Below, piece by piece: positions 12,331-23,611 of a stretch of DNA of 64,000 nt. Every line of letters starts with the position of its first letter. The stretch's first letter is position 1. Under the pieces are notes generated by a model. It did no database searches and had not been told where the DNA came from. It saw nothing but the letters and a program-made list of their open reading frames with translations. The position numbers were made by a program, and so were the translations under genes. The DNA is taken from assembly GCF_963676685.1 (NCBI RefSeq), contig NC_092352.1, positions 28,787,117 through 28,851,116 on the forward strand. Direction: 5' to 3'. Origin of the DNA: Mytilus edulis (lineage: Eukaryota > Mollusca > Bivalvia > Mytilida > Mytilidae).

Positions 12331-13854
12331 AGGTAAAGCATGCTAAACATCTTTTTCTTGCAGACTGTAATTGGTTTCTTCTTTTTTGTCAAGTTACTTT
12401 ATTTGCAAGGAGAAACATTTTTTTTCAATTTCACTAAATCACATTTCCGGCGAGCATAGATAAAAGCACTTAAATATCTTATGGTTTGTCACTTGCTTGA
12501 TTATTATTGATAAGTCGATATATTATATAAACGAAGGTCATTATGTTAACATGCACACATTGCATGGTTTAAAAAATGGTTGACTTTTCAAACATGAACG
12601 AAGTGGTGGTAAAGGCGTAAACGGACGGGAGGAGCCCGCCTCCCGAAGTAAGGTAAAACAATAAGATTTCACGACGAAAGTAAATTAATCTTGAACATTC
12701 ATTATAGTTTATTGTTTTCAGGGTCCATATATCACGAGGGTTAACATGGTACTAAAACGATTAATAAGTTTTGATTGTCATAGTTGTCTATTTATATGCA
12801 TGCAACAGTTGCTGCTTGACATTAATGAGATACACGATCATCCATAATCTATATCTAGACGAGAAGTTGCATGCTGAAAATCTAAAAACAAGATCATCAA
12901 GATAGTTTATGAACTTTAACTCGTTTTCTTTTGTCTTGAATAACAAAGCCAAGTGTTTTGCGATAGTTTTACTCGGGTGCTGTTAATTTACTTCATCGCA
13001 GAATTTTTACTACTCCACTACGTATTTTATTATTGAATCTTTCTAAGTGGCAAATACTAGATTTATATTGTCACGTGGAGATGTTGGTTTTAACATGTTT
13101 CATTTTCATGAAGAGATGCCATTATTAACATTTTTTCCAAGAGGAGTTGACTATAGTTATGACTATGTACGGTTTCCTTGAAGACTTGCTGATATTAACG
13201 TGCCCTTTCCTTGATGTGATGCCGGTATTTAAATATGCCTTCAGCAGTTTCTAGCTCCTTTGTCTTCAGGGTTGTTAACTCTATCTGCCGCAGTATATAC
13301 AGGATACAGTCATCAAATTGTTGCCGCATACACATGAATCGTACAAGCAGTATTCTTATATTTGACATATTTGCCTCTATACTAATATCTAAAAGTAAGG
13401 AAAGGTGAATAACTCAAATAAGAAATCATGATATATGTATATATATGTCTTGGCTTAAAAAATTAAGAAAATCATTAATAAATGATTTACCTATTTATTC
13501 CAAACGGGTCGAAATGTAACTCAGTGAATTACTTGTTTGCACACTTAGTCTGTTTTATGTTTTGGCGATTACCCACACGTTCCCATCTTCCAATTTTTAG
13601 CATACGGATTTTCACAAAAATAAAAAGATAAAATAGAACAATATATATGTTGAAGAGTGTCATTTGTAAAATATTTTATGAAGATACAAAGTGCGCAACA
13701 CAAGTGAGAGCTGCAAGTTTGTTGCATTGGGAAATTTCTGATTAGAAATAAGACAAGATATTTAGATGAGGCGCAATATTAACACGGTGTATCATGGACA
13801 AACTAAACATTCTTTTTTTACATAAATTGTCATCCTTCCTTTTTTTACTCATAT
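12331..13854. other. Non-coding, nothing recognised
   Basis: AT-rich sequence with a short TA-rich microsatellite near 13434-13446. I see no gene. Confidence 0.3.
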
Positions 13855-14424
13855 AAAGTTAATAAGATATCTTACTTCTTTATAAAGATATATTTTAAAT
13901 ACATACTGTATAAGATATCTTATTAATTAATAGAGATATCTTATAAACTAATATAGATATCTACGGAAGCGTATAGGGGCCTTATATTAGTTAGTTAACA
14001 ATGCTTAAGAAAACTTAATTAATACAATACCATGCACTATAATGCATTAAATTGTTTTAATTTAGATAATTTACTCACTTATAAGAGATTTAACTCCTTT
14101 ATTTATGGCAATATTAAGTCTTGCTAATTTTAAGGATGTTAAGTTAAATATCTTTATTTTTTAGAATTTATTAAGTTGCATTAAATAAAACACTTTAATG
14201 TGAAGGAAACTTAATTAAGGAGTTTTTATCAATTATACTGTTTTAAATTGTTTGAATTAAGTTCATTTACTAACTTATGATAGATAAATCCAACTTAGCT
14301 AAGTCGTTTTATTTTTTATATTCATCTAAAATGTATAAATTTAAAAACTTTATTTCTAATATGGCATAACTAAAGCTAGTTAACTGAAATGGTGTATATA
14401 TACAGCGAAACTTTCCCACGCATC
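13855..14424 (+). repeat. Left arm of an 18-kb-spaced long inverted repeat
   Basis: This 570-bp arm reappears in reverse complement at 32063-32834. From its outer end it holds AGATATCTTA palindrome units, then CGGAAGCGTATAGGGGCCTT, GTTAACAATGCTTAAGAAAA, TTATAAGAGATTTAACTCC, AACTTAATTAAGGAGTTTTT, and ends with GGTGTATATATACAGCGAAA and CACGCATCCA. The two arms are alignable by eye over their whole length, apart from extra AGATATC units in the right arm. It is either a terminal repeat of one large element or one of two independent insertions. Confidence 0.75.
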
Positions 14425-14429
14425 CACTG

Positions 14430-14985
14430 TCGATATCTTATATGATTTCTGAAAATAAGAGATAACAAGCCAAAATCAAAAATTTTAATCATGACCTTGA
14501 CCTTTGACCTTGACTTCATTTTCATTTTTTTGGACCAAGGACCTCAAATCAAAAGACCCTAGACCTCTATCACTTATGGTTTTACAGTTAAAAATGCATA
14601 TCACTTATATCAAATATAAAAGGGGAAATAACTCTCATATGGAGTCTCCGGATAGCTTCGGTCAAAATTAATCAACACATCCTGAGGATATAACGAGCAA
14701 TTTGGTAAAATAAATTTGTCGGTTTCTTATACGGTTGCAAAGATTAAGCGATAACAAGAAAAACAGTGTTCGGAGAGATATCTTTTACATGGAAAAGATT
14801 TTTGTTACGCGATGTCAGTTTCAAAAGCGTATTAGTTGTTCGATATCATATACCATATGTCTAAGCCACATCTTGCGAAAAAAAAAACAGCGAAGGAACA
14901 AAAAATTGGCGGAAGAAAAAAAATAATAATCAGAACAAAACCAATAGGTCTTTGAACCGAAAAGGTTGAAAGACCTAATTATATC
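14430..14985 (+). repeat. Bivalve repeat ending in a GGTCTTT hairpin
   Basis: Landmarks are GACCTTGACCTTTGACCTTG, GGGGAAATAACTCTCATATG and AGGATATAACGAGCAATTTG. The right end is an A-rich stretch followed by CCAATAGGTCTTTGAACC and its complement GGTTGAAAGACCTAATT, a terminal hairpin. The 63-codon open frame inside is repeat sequence. I recall similar sequences as dispersed in bivalve genomes. Confidence 0.5.
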
Positions 14986-15684
14986 AATACAACACGTGTG
15001 ATTACACTATCATATGTTAGACGTTATTTATAGTACTTGCAAAGCAGTTTTTCAAAATCGAATCATATTTATTTTGTGATTAGTATTATTCTTCTTTAGG
15101 TTTTCAGTAGTCCTTCAATGATCTGAAGATTATTTACTGTTTGCGCGCGCAGCGTGGCCTATATATATATATTTACAAAAACAAAGACAAAAAATATATA
15201 TAAAATGATCGGAAATAAATTTGAGGTGCGTAATTTAACTTTTTTAAAAGGTGATTAAAACTATGTACATAGGCTAATAATGAGTTAGATGAATTTGTGG
15301 AGAACAGCTGGTGTGAGCTGTTCTCTAAAAGTGTCGACTGTGGCGACAGCGACTGTTTGCATTGGCAATAAGTTCCACTGAGTTATGGTATATGGAAAAA
15401 ATGAATATTTATATGTATCTTTTTTGGTTGAAATGTGTCTAAAAGTATAATTAGTTTTTTGCGGGTTCTACTGTCTGATGATATGAGAATAGCAGATGGT
15501 ATAGCTACGATTTGATGTATTATTTTGTAGAACATTATTAATGTTATAATTAATAATATTATTATAATGACAAAATTGACATATGTTACTCACAAATAAA
15601 TGATAACCACCTTTTGAAAAGAGCTCATCCTGAAATAGTGTGTACGAAAAAATAAACCTAGAAAAGGGGGTCCTGTTCGATTGT
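14986..15684. other. Non-coding with a 10-bp stem hairpin
   Basis: The only visible structure is the perfect stem GAGAACAGCT / AGCTGTTCTC around 15299-15324, with a six-base loop. Its role is unknown. The 79-codon minus frame at 15468-15707 is unsupported. Confidence 0.3.
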
Positions 15685-16924
15685 TTAGTTTTTGGGTGTT
15701 GCTCCACAACGGAAACGGAAACGGAAAACGGAACTGAAAGAATTTACATCTTTTCTTTTTGGTAACTTTATCTATATAGGAATGTTTTATATAGTATACT
15801 TAGTAACACAGTCATGTTAACAAGAAAATAAAGTAGAAGAATAAATTTAGAATAAAGGATTTTAAAGCATAAATTATTTAAATCAGTAGGGGATGATGAG
15901 ACTGTGTGTTTTTGAAATATTTGATAAGGTCATGCGTACGTCTTTCATGCGATTTAGAATAGTCTACTCGATTTTTCTCTTTTACATAATAATGTTGGAT
16001 AAATGTCAATAAGATAGTAACCCAACGACACAAAAAGAACTTTACATACGGCCTAAAAGATGAACTTTGACCTCGATTCGATAGAAAGGTTGTTAAGTAA
16101 TACATTTGTTGGTAAATGTTTTTTATCGTTTTTTCTTTGTTTCTTTTTTACTTGCCTTGAATCAAGATTAGTGATGTGGTGTATTTTGTTGCATTGTTCT
16201 GAATTGTTGATATTATTCTTTGATATAATGGAAAGAAAACGTAAAAGAAACCTAATGGGGCAATGCTGTATGGACAACAACCGATAAGGAAACCCGGGAA
16301 CTAGAATAGAAACTCGAATACACTTTATATTTATGTAAAATTGACAAAATCACTCTCTATACAAAGCCTTTCTCACCCAATTACAATACTGAAGTTTGCA
16401 GTTTGGTATTAACGCAAAAAAAAAGCACAACAATTCCTAGAAATTAAAATCAATAAATACGAATTAAAGCGAAAAAGGTGGCGGGAATTTAGTAGCCTAC
16501 ATGGATATTATACGTTTTGCAAAGTGCCCTTACCCAGTTAGTCTTAGTCATGTCTAGGGTTTTCAAAATCATATTGTCAAAACTGCTTTGTATATCTTGC
16601 CGCTTAATTCTTCTCAGAAAATTCAATCCATTTCAAGTAGCCGTGATCACTGAATTCGATTTCATAGTATTACAATTCAAAATAGTGTCACTCATTCAGT
16701 TTGTTGTTTTACGATATATAGTTGAAAACATTAAAAGATAGGCGAAAGATACCCGTTAAAGGGACATTCAAACTCAAAAGTCGAAAATAAACTGACAACG
16801 CCATGACTAAAAAAAAAGACACAAAAAAACAGATGACAGACAAACGGATAAACAATTGAACAAAAAACTGGGAGTTATCTCAGTTGCTCCGCATTGGTAC
16901 ACATATCCAGCTTCACGTGTGACA

Positions 16925-17045
16925 TCCGTTAACATAGCTCATTATAGACGGCCGTACGGTAACCTATAGTTGTTAATTGCTGTGTCATTTTTGGTCTCTT
17001 GTGGACAGTTGTCTCATTGGCAATCATACCACATCTTCTTTTTTA
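16925..17045 (-). repeat. Short variant of the dispersed mussel repeat
   Basis: The segment runs GGCCGTACGGTAACCTATAG, GTGTCATTTTTGGTCTCTTG, GACAGTTGTCTCATTGGCAA, TCATACCACATCTTC. The same order occurs at about 20805-20912. It is nested in the Mutator-like element. Confidence 0.65.
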
Positions 17046-17216
17046 TAATTAATTTATATTCATTTACACTAAAGGAATGTTGAAATGTGAGAGTTGCTTT
17101 CTATTTGTATTGACAACTGAAAACTCGATAGTTATTTTTATGACGGAAATTATTTTTATTTTACACTTCGCATCATTTACAGATCGTATGGATGTTTCTA
17201 CTGGCCAAACACCCGA

Positions 17217-17582
17217 TTATCCAAGATATCGTTTACTAAACAATACCTGACCCATAACAGTTTCTTGATATACCACAGAATCAACGGCCTGTTTGACCTG
17301 TTTGATGTTGTCCAATTTACCACGACTCTTTGCTTGCGGAAGCATAGGAATGAGTACACCCAACATGCATTGTGTTTTCATGCCAAGAAATTGCCTCCGT
17401 TGAAATTCTGCAAACACCCCATAGAGCAAATTACATGGATGATTAATATTGACCATTTGGTATATGGCTGTGTTCTGAGCAACACGTACATGAAGGTCAT
17501 AAATTAATTCCTTCAATGAAATCAAATCTTTAGCTACTAATGACTGCCGTAGGGGGTCGACCGGAATTTTTAGAGAGGATTT
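17217..17582 (-). pseudogene. Coding-looking 3'-terminal exon of an unrecognised gene
   Basis: The minus strand is open for 121 codons, from just after an AG (GCCAAG, plus-strand 17583-17588) to a TAA at 17217-17219. An AATAAA hexamer follows about 50 bases further on (minus strand, near 17160). The protein has ordinary composition: NQ-free start KKSSLKIPVDPLRQS, then KELIYDLHVRVAQ, NINHPCNLLYGVFAEF, QCMLGVLIPMLPQ and QAVDSVVYQETVMGQ. There is no in-frame ATG near the start, so it reads as a last exon with upstream exons missing. The segment upstream is a repeat. I do not recognise the family. Its position inside a Mutator-like element suggests a captured host exon, but it could also be the last exon of a gene the element inserted around. 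Confidence 0.35.
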
Positions 17583-17819
17583 CTTGGCATGTATCTGGTT
17601 TCATGTAACTGTTTAATTTCGATTTAAGTAGTATATATGTGGCTTTTTCAAAATATAACATGACGGTAAATATCCTTACCGATGTGTTTGCGCAATCATT
17701 GATGACAACACATTGTCATAGTTGCAACTGCAATATTTATGAAAAGCATTGATAATATTCTAATAATCAAGCCGGTTACGCACTATGTTGGAGCATACTA
17801 TATATGTTAGAGAATCTTG

Positions 17820-18125
17820 CAGAGAATGCATGTTTCAGATGCTTATCGAGCTTTTCTCTTCATTTGGCGTCCGTCGTCTGTTTTCGTCTTTATGAACTTT
17901 TGCAAATATCTTCTCTGAAACTACTGGGCCAATTTTACCGAACACAGTCATGTCTTTTAGAAAGTCGTCTGACAGTTTTGGTTAAACTTGGCAAAAATTA
18001 GCATCGGTGTATCTAGTTTGAAAAGTATGTTGGATAACCCTGCCTGCCAGCCAAGATAGCCAGCATGGCTAAAATTAAAACATAGGAATAAAATGCAAGT
18101 GCTGTCTATTGAAAACCACTATGAA
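17820..18125 (-). repeat. Antisense fragment of the 500-bp repeat family
   Basis: Read on the plus strand, CTCTGAAACTACTGGGCCAA, then GGTGTATCTAGTTTGAAAA and AGCCAGCATGGCTAAAATTA, is the reverse complement of the block found five times at 23.6-26.6 kb. It is degraded and non-coding. Confidence 0.6.
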
Positions 18126-18689
18126 TAGCGATGTTATGTATTTCCAAAACTGTTTGCTTTTTACTTTGATATCTAGCTTCTATCCTATTGTCAGCAATAA
18201 TTGTTGTGTGATTTCGTGACTGGTTTTTGTAGTTCTTTCCATTTCCCCCCTTAAATTCCGTCCATACATTTTTTTTTCTTTCCGTTTCCGTTTCCGTTCC
18301 GTTTTCCGTTTCCGCCGTTTAGCAACACCCTTAGTTTTTAACAAAAAAAAATTTGTTATTAATGTGCGCATTTTCGGCATTAAACAATGTCTGTTAGGAA
18401 TCGAATTCATCCAAATCATATTTATAAATACATATTATAAAATATTCATACTTGTAAAGGTATGCATTTTTCTATCGGGAATTTTTAAAATTGAATCTGT
18501 ATTTTGATTTATAAATTAAAATACCACAGACAGAAAACATAAATCAGGTTAACCGTAAATAGTTAAAATCGAATAGTACCGCGCATTGATATAGTTTCTT
18601 TGTTCACTTTCATTTTTGGGAATGACTTTATTTTTACAATAGAAATTACATTTTAATTAGTTAAAATAAACTGTAGCATAGCTATTTTA

Positions 18690-19080
18690 ATAGTTTTTAT
18701 TGCCTCGCCTTGACGGAGTCAAAAAGCGAAACAAAGGTATGCTGTTTCCGGCGTCGGCGACGACGTCAACAATGTATTAGTTTGTGATTAGGTCTAGTTT
18801 ATGGTGAACCACAAGTGGTAGGTCAATCATATTTGTTATGCAGTTGTATCAGCATTGGCACATCTCATTTCCATGGAGATTATTTGGCCTTGTCCCCTCA
18901 GTAACGGTCTATTGGCTTCGAAACCTTTGCTTATTTAACATGTATTAGTTTGTGATTAGGTCAGTTTATGGGGAACCACAAGTGGTAGGTCAATGATACT
19001 TGGTATGCAGTTGTATAAGCATTGGCAAATCTCATTTTCATGGAGATAATTTGGCTCCGCCCCCTAAGATGGCGTCTGGA
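18690..19080 (+). repeat. Bivalve repeat with an internal 168-bp duplication
   Basis: The block ATGTATTAGTTTGTGATTAG...GGTAGGTCAAT...TTGGC starts at 18772 and again at 18940, a 168-bp step. The shared words ACCACAAGTGGTAGGTCAAT and CATGGAGAT appear in both. The upstream end GCCTCGCCTTGACGGAGTCA and CGTCGGCGACGACGTC belong to the same family. It is non-coding. Confidence 0.6.
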
Positions 19081-19324
19081 CTAAAATGCACACGAAACGA
19101 ACCTATATATTATCTACCCCATGCTCTGTAAACTGTTTCTTTTAGACTTTTGATAGTTTGGATAAATGTTTTACATTGTTATAAATCAAATATGAGAATT
19201 TGAGTAAAATCGGTGACCATGAATTTGACAGCTAGTGCCCCTTTAAAGCTCGATGCGACAGAAACAAAATCGTCACCGAGAAAAAATCAAATTAACTCGA
19301 ACAAGCAAAAGTCTGTATAAATAA

Positions 19325-19720
19325 ATTTTTCAAAAATTTATCAGAATTGAGTGACCAGCAGCAAGAATGCAACTGCCAAACAGAGCTTGAAAACATGAAG
19401 GAAAGAGTGCTCGACCTTCAGTGCCGCTCCATGAAAAACAATTTTGTTTTACCGGACTTTATAATGTCAGAGATGAAAACACCGAAGAACTTCTCCGGTG
19501 CTTTCTTTACAATGAACTAGGCATTAACTATACAATAGATTTCGGGAACGTTCACAGGTTTGGACGATATCAAGGAGGCGGAAGATCCATAGTAGCACGT
19601 TTCCTATATCATTGTGACCTACAGTACGTTTTAGATAATGCATACAGGCTACGGAACACACGATACGGCATTAAGCAACACTTCCCCAAAGAAATAGAGG
19701 ACAGGAGACGAAAGCTAAGT
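19325..19720 (+). mobile_element. LINE ORF1-like RNA-binding protein fragment
   Basis: A coiled-coil-like stretch (LSELSDQQQ, then ELENMKERVLDLQ) leads into an L1 ORF1p-type RRM and C-terminal domain. The characteristic order is NN(F/V)xFTGL, then ENTEELLRCFLYNELGI, VHRFGRYQGGGRSIVARF and TRYGIKQHFPKEIEDRRRKL. In the family these domains bind the element's RNA. The open frame is broken by a one-base deletion near 19445, just before the RRM, and similarity ends after RRRKL. There is no linked ORF2 on this strand nearby except the unrelated reverse-transcriptase piece 2.6 kb away. Confidence 0.6.
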
Positions 19721-20479
19721 ATATCCTATTATGTTGGGTTTATTTGAAAGGGTGAAAAAATGCCGAACAATATAAATTGCTATCTTAGACTTGCATTACT
19801 GGTGGTAATTTTTACAACCTTTGAAAACCAATTTTTAGAGGCATTTTTCAGTACAACCTGAAAAATTGGAAAATAATCTATTATTTTACAGAATGAATAT
19901 AACATGTATAAATAGGTGTTTATTCTCTTAAAAACCGTCTAATTGATTACATAAAACAAGCTTAACATTTTATCTAAACCTTTTCTTAATAACCCAAAAT
20001 ATCTTTTGAAAATGGTAACAGGATAGACAAAATATTGTACCACCGATCAAAAAATGTTTCAAGATATTCTTGTATGACATCATTAAGATTGCATCTTTTA
20101 ATATGTTGTTCTTAAAGTACTGTTTGTTTTGATTTGCTTATGTAGAGGATTGTTTGAATAAGTAACTTTTAATAAATTTTTCATTTTCAAAATTCTACAT
20201 TTTTTTCAAATGACCCATATAAGTAACATTATACTTTTGATATACACAAAAGTAACAGCAACAATATAATACCTGAGTTGAACACACACATACCTATATA
20301 TATACAAGTAAAACTAACTAAGAGTCCCCTGTCCTCAGTTCTAAAGACTGTTTTATTTCACTTGGTTTATATTAAAAGGATTTAGTAGGACTACTAGTTT
20401 TTCAGTATCAGACAGATTTGGAAACATAGGACTATATATTGCCATGTCATTAAAAAGTTTTAAACGTAAAACATTATTA

Positions 20480-21330
20480 ATTTGACAGTAGAGGTTTTAC
20501 AAGTTGGACATGTTCTATTGTCTCGAGGTATTTTTAGATATCTGCCCTTCTCAATGATCAAATTATGGTCTCTAATTCTAATTTTTGTAAATTAACGTCT
20601 AGATTCAAAATTTGGATATCCTAGATAAAATTCTTGGTCTTGTTTGACATTAATATTTTTGTAAAGAAAAAGTTTGTTATTTTCGTTCAAACTTGTTATT
20701 TTATTTTACAGTAATTCTGAATGAAAGTTGCTTGTAATATTCTTAATCCAAGTCTTAAGTTATCATTATTCATTTATTGTGTTGAATCTGTGATAACAGT
20801 GCTCATTGTTGAAGGCCATACGGTGACCTATAGTTGTTAATGTCTGTGTCATTTTGGTCTCTTGTGGACAGTTGTCTCATTGGCAATCATACCACATCTT
20901 CTTTTTTTATATTTACAAGTATAAATTCCTTGTGAATCAAGATATTTACTTATTGTATAGCTTTCTTTTAGTAATGGGTTTATGTTTTCAGTATTTCATC
21001 TAGCCCAATAAAGAATTTCTTGTGTTTTTATATATTTTTCTATTGGTTGTCTCTTACGTTCAGCTTTAACACCTAAATTAGCAGATGTTTTAATAAAACC
21101 ATGATTATAGACATTTTCAAAACGTGCATAACAATATTTCAAAACTGTGCTTCCGTCGTTATCATGGTTATGAACAAAAATATTTTTCCCAAATTCAAAT
21201 GAAAGTCGTAAATTGCTAGCAATTTCAACAACTCCTTTTTTAAAAACAACATAACATTTCTTGAAAATATAACTAATTGATCATTTAATGCCCAAGTGGG
21301 TTTCAGCGAGGAACACTAGATCTAGATTTT
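20480..21330 (-). mobile_element. Decayed LINE, minus strand
   Basis: On the minus strand three remnants lie in order. First is LDLVFLAETHLG (about 21285-21325), which resembles the ETHLG motif of the LINE apurinic-type endonuclease. Second is an open run of about 80 codons (about 20996-21240, with NIFVHNHDNDG and KAERKRQPIEKYIKTQEILY), which I cannot place. Third, after a 110-bp repeat insertion, is IRDHNLIIEKGRYLKIPR with NRTCPTC (about 20490-20590), the tail motif that usually follows LINE reverse transcriptases. The catalytic RT core is missing, so this is a deleted, stop-ridden copy. Confidence 0.5.
20805..20912 (-). repeat. Short variant of the dispersed mussel repeat
   Basis: GGCCATACGGTGACCTATAG, TGTCTGTGTCATTTTGGTCT, TTGTCTCATTGGCAATCATA. 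It is inserted into the decayed minus-strand LINE and matches the copy at 16.9-17.0 kb in order. Confidence 0.65.
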
Positions 21331-21699
21331 CTATATTTAAAAAAAAAGGGTCTTATTTTTTTTGTTTTTTTCATATTTTTTTTTAGACCACCCACTTCCC
21401 AGAAGCCCATTTAAATGGAAGATAAATCACCACAAAACTCATTTTATAGAATAAAAGAGTGTCTCTTATTCTATCTTATAATTTTTTGAATAGTATATGA
21501 TTGAACAACTTGTTTTAATGATCATTGCAGATATTAATAAAAGAAATTGAATATATGAGATACTGGCTATCCTAACTCAGTATCTTTATACTACAAAATT
21601 TTAGGGTTTAAGCTACAGGTGATTGTGATATGAGAGTAATAATACTGTAAATATTTTCACAACTGATAGAACAATGTTTCATCATAAACAAACAGATAT

Positions 21700-21772
21700 T
21701 TATATAATTATATATAATATATATATATAAATGAGTTGTAGCTAGCATACTACATACACACACACACAAATG
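21700..21772. repeat. TA and CA microsatellites
   Basis: A TA-rich run (about 21703-21730) is followed by CATACACACACACACA (about 21752-21770). These are simple repeats only. Confidence 0.6.
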
Positions 21773-22017
21773 TATCCATAGTTTATGGTAGTTAGAGTTT
21801 CACAAGAAGTGGTGATTGCTGTCATCAATTTGGTATAATTATTAGATTGTTGGATTGCTGTTTGCATGATAGCCTCAGTTATTGTTTTTTACAATACGAG
21901 AAAAGTGGTCCACTAAAATTTTTTTTGGACGTACTACATGTAGCGGTAGGTGTATTTGTACGCTCATGCACATCCTGGTGTATGGTGGATTTGATGGATG
22001 TTAGGGAATCATCAAGC

Positions 22018-22314
22018 TTAGATGAATGAAACTGTGTTGTCGTAAACATCTTTTAAAGTTTGATCTAGGCCAAACTGTTCCTCAACTGTAGCATGTGTAG
22101 CATTATCAATCAGCTTGGCTAAGATTTGTATCAGAACAGGAAAGTGAGAATGAACAAAGGTCATGTACTCAGATCCCTGGACCCTGATTGTTCCGGTTGT
22201 AACAAAGAATGTTATGTTGAACTGCAATACTTGTTCCTTATCCAATATTTCGATGAGGAACAAACATATATGTGTATAAGCAGTTACATTTATTTCATGT
22301 TTGAAGCGGTGCAA
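22018..22314 (-). mobile_element. Retroelement-associated ORF fragment
   Basis: A 98-codon minus-strand frame reads VLQFNITFFVTTGTIRVQG, then EYMTFVHSHFPVL and QTLKDVYDNTV. The pattern FFxTTGTIxVQG...HFP is one I associate with open frames of bivalve and cnidarian retroelements. It has no start context or partner domains here, and it abuts a reverse-transcriptase fragment on the opposite strand at about 22.32-22.35 kb. It is probably a truncated insertion. The assignment is from memory and weak. Confidence 0.35.
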
Positions 22315-22349
22315 ATATAGAATTTACCAAAAAAGCATTGTAGCAAAGG

Positions 22350-23399
22350 GGAAGAATAATTGTGGTCTTGTGAAACTGGCATACTACGGGGTGAAAGGAT
22401 CAACATTGAACTGGATAAAGGACTTTCTAAGCAGTAGAGCCCAGTCAGTTGTTCTAGAAGGACATACATCATCTCCTTTAGATGTAATATCAGGAGTTCC
22501 ACAAGGAACAGTCTAAGGTCCTCTACTATTCCTGACATATATCAATGACATGCCAGATTGTACATCATCAGATGTAAAGTTGTTTGCGGACGATAGCCTG
22601 GTGTACAGAAAAATTAGAAATCCTGATGATGCTGCAACTCTACAGAGAGACCTCACTGCTCTGGAAGAGTGGGAACACAAGTGGCAGATGTGTTTCCATC
22701 CAGAAAAGTGCACAGTCATGAGGATATCTAACAAGCGCAACACCCTGCAAACAACATACACCTTGCACGGACACCAACTAGAAGTTGTTGATAGCGGAAA
22801 GTACCTTGGAGTTACCATTAGTCAAGACCTACAGTGGAATAAGCTCATTAATAACAGGAAAAGCAACCAGGACCCTCGGTTTTCTCCGCAGAAACCTGGG
22901 CCGATGCAAACCATCTGTTAAAAACACAGCCTATTGTGCACTCATCAGACCATCGATTGAGTACGCTGCCACAGTGTGGGACCCCCATCAAACCACCTTG
23001 ATCAAAGACTTCGACCGGGTACAGCGTAAAGCAGCACGATTTGTCTACAACCAGTACATAGACACTTCCCCAGGATGCGTCACTGGACTATTAGACCAAC
23101 TCCAGTGGGATCCCCTACAGTATAGACGAATTAAACAGCGACTCGTACTATGCTACAAGATACAGAACCAACTAGTGGAGATACAACCCGCTATCTACTA
23201 CACATCTGGGGACAACAGAACAAGGGGTGGCCACAGACTAAGACAGATAAGAGCTAAGGAAGTATACAAAAACTCCTTCTTCCCACGCTCTATAAGAGAC
23301 TGGAACCTTCTGTCAGACACAGTAGCAGCTGCACCAACACTCGAGGAGTTCAGGGCCAGATTAGCCAGTGTGCCCTGGACCCAGATGCAGCCTAACTAG
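22350..23399 (+). mobile_element. LINE reverse transcriptase, C-terminal half, broken
   Basis: This is the C-terminal half of a Jockey/CR1-like non-LTR reverse transcriptase. Ordered motifs are KLAYYGVKGSTLNWIKDFL, SGVPQGTV, GPLLFLTYINDMP, the catalytic LFADDSLVY, LQWNK, LGFLRRNLGRC, IRPSIEYAATVWDPH and FPRSIRDWNLLSD, ending in a TAG at 23397-23399. The copy is dead. A TAA at 22514-22516 interrupts the VPQG block, the frame shifts near 22850-22870, and everything 5' of the palm domain is missing. The 3' tail follows to about 23600. Confidence 0.85.
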
Positions 23400-23611
23400 A
23401 CATCAGCTTTCCAAATTGTACAGTGTATATAGTTTTAATTATTTTGTTAATATTCACTTTTAATCAATGGAGAAGCCTCCTGTAATGTTTTACCGAGCGG
23501 AGTTAGTAAATCATTCAAATATGAGGTCAACTCCTTAACGGAAGAAGGAGGCCAGAAACGCAAAAATAATGGAGTTTAACAGAAAAGAAAAAAATAATGG
23601 ACTTTGCAAAA

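Larger units (their letters stand above)
15685..18339. mobile_element. Mutator-like element with CGGAAA-rich ends
   Basis: A 2637-bp element (15694-18330) has inverted ends GGGTGTTGCT...AGCAACACCC. It is flanked by an exact 9-bp direct duplication TTAGTTTTT (15685-15693 and 18331-18339). Just inside both ends lie iterated CGGAAA words (ACGGAAACGGAAACGGAAAA on the left, the inverse on the right). A 9-bp duplication is characteristic of Mutator-like transposition. Contents are a repeat of the short GTCTCATTGGCAATCATACC family (about 16925-17045), a coding-looking minus-strand exon at 17217-17582, and an antisense piece of the 500-bp family (about 17820-18125). No MULE transposase motif is visible, so the element is non-autonomous. 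Confidence 0.75.
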
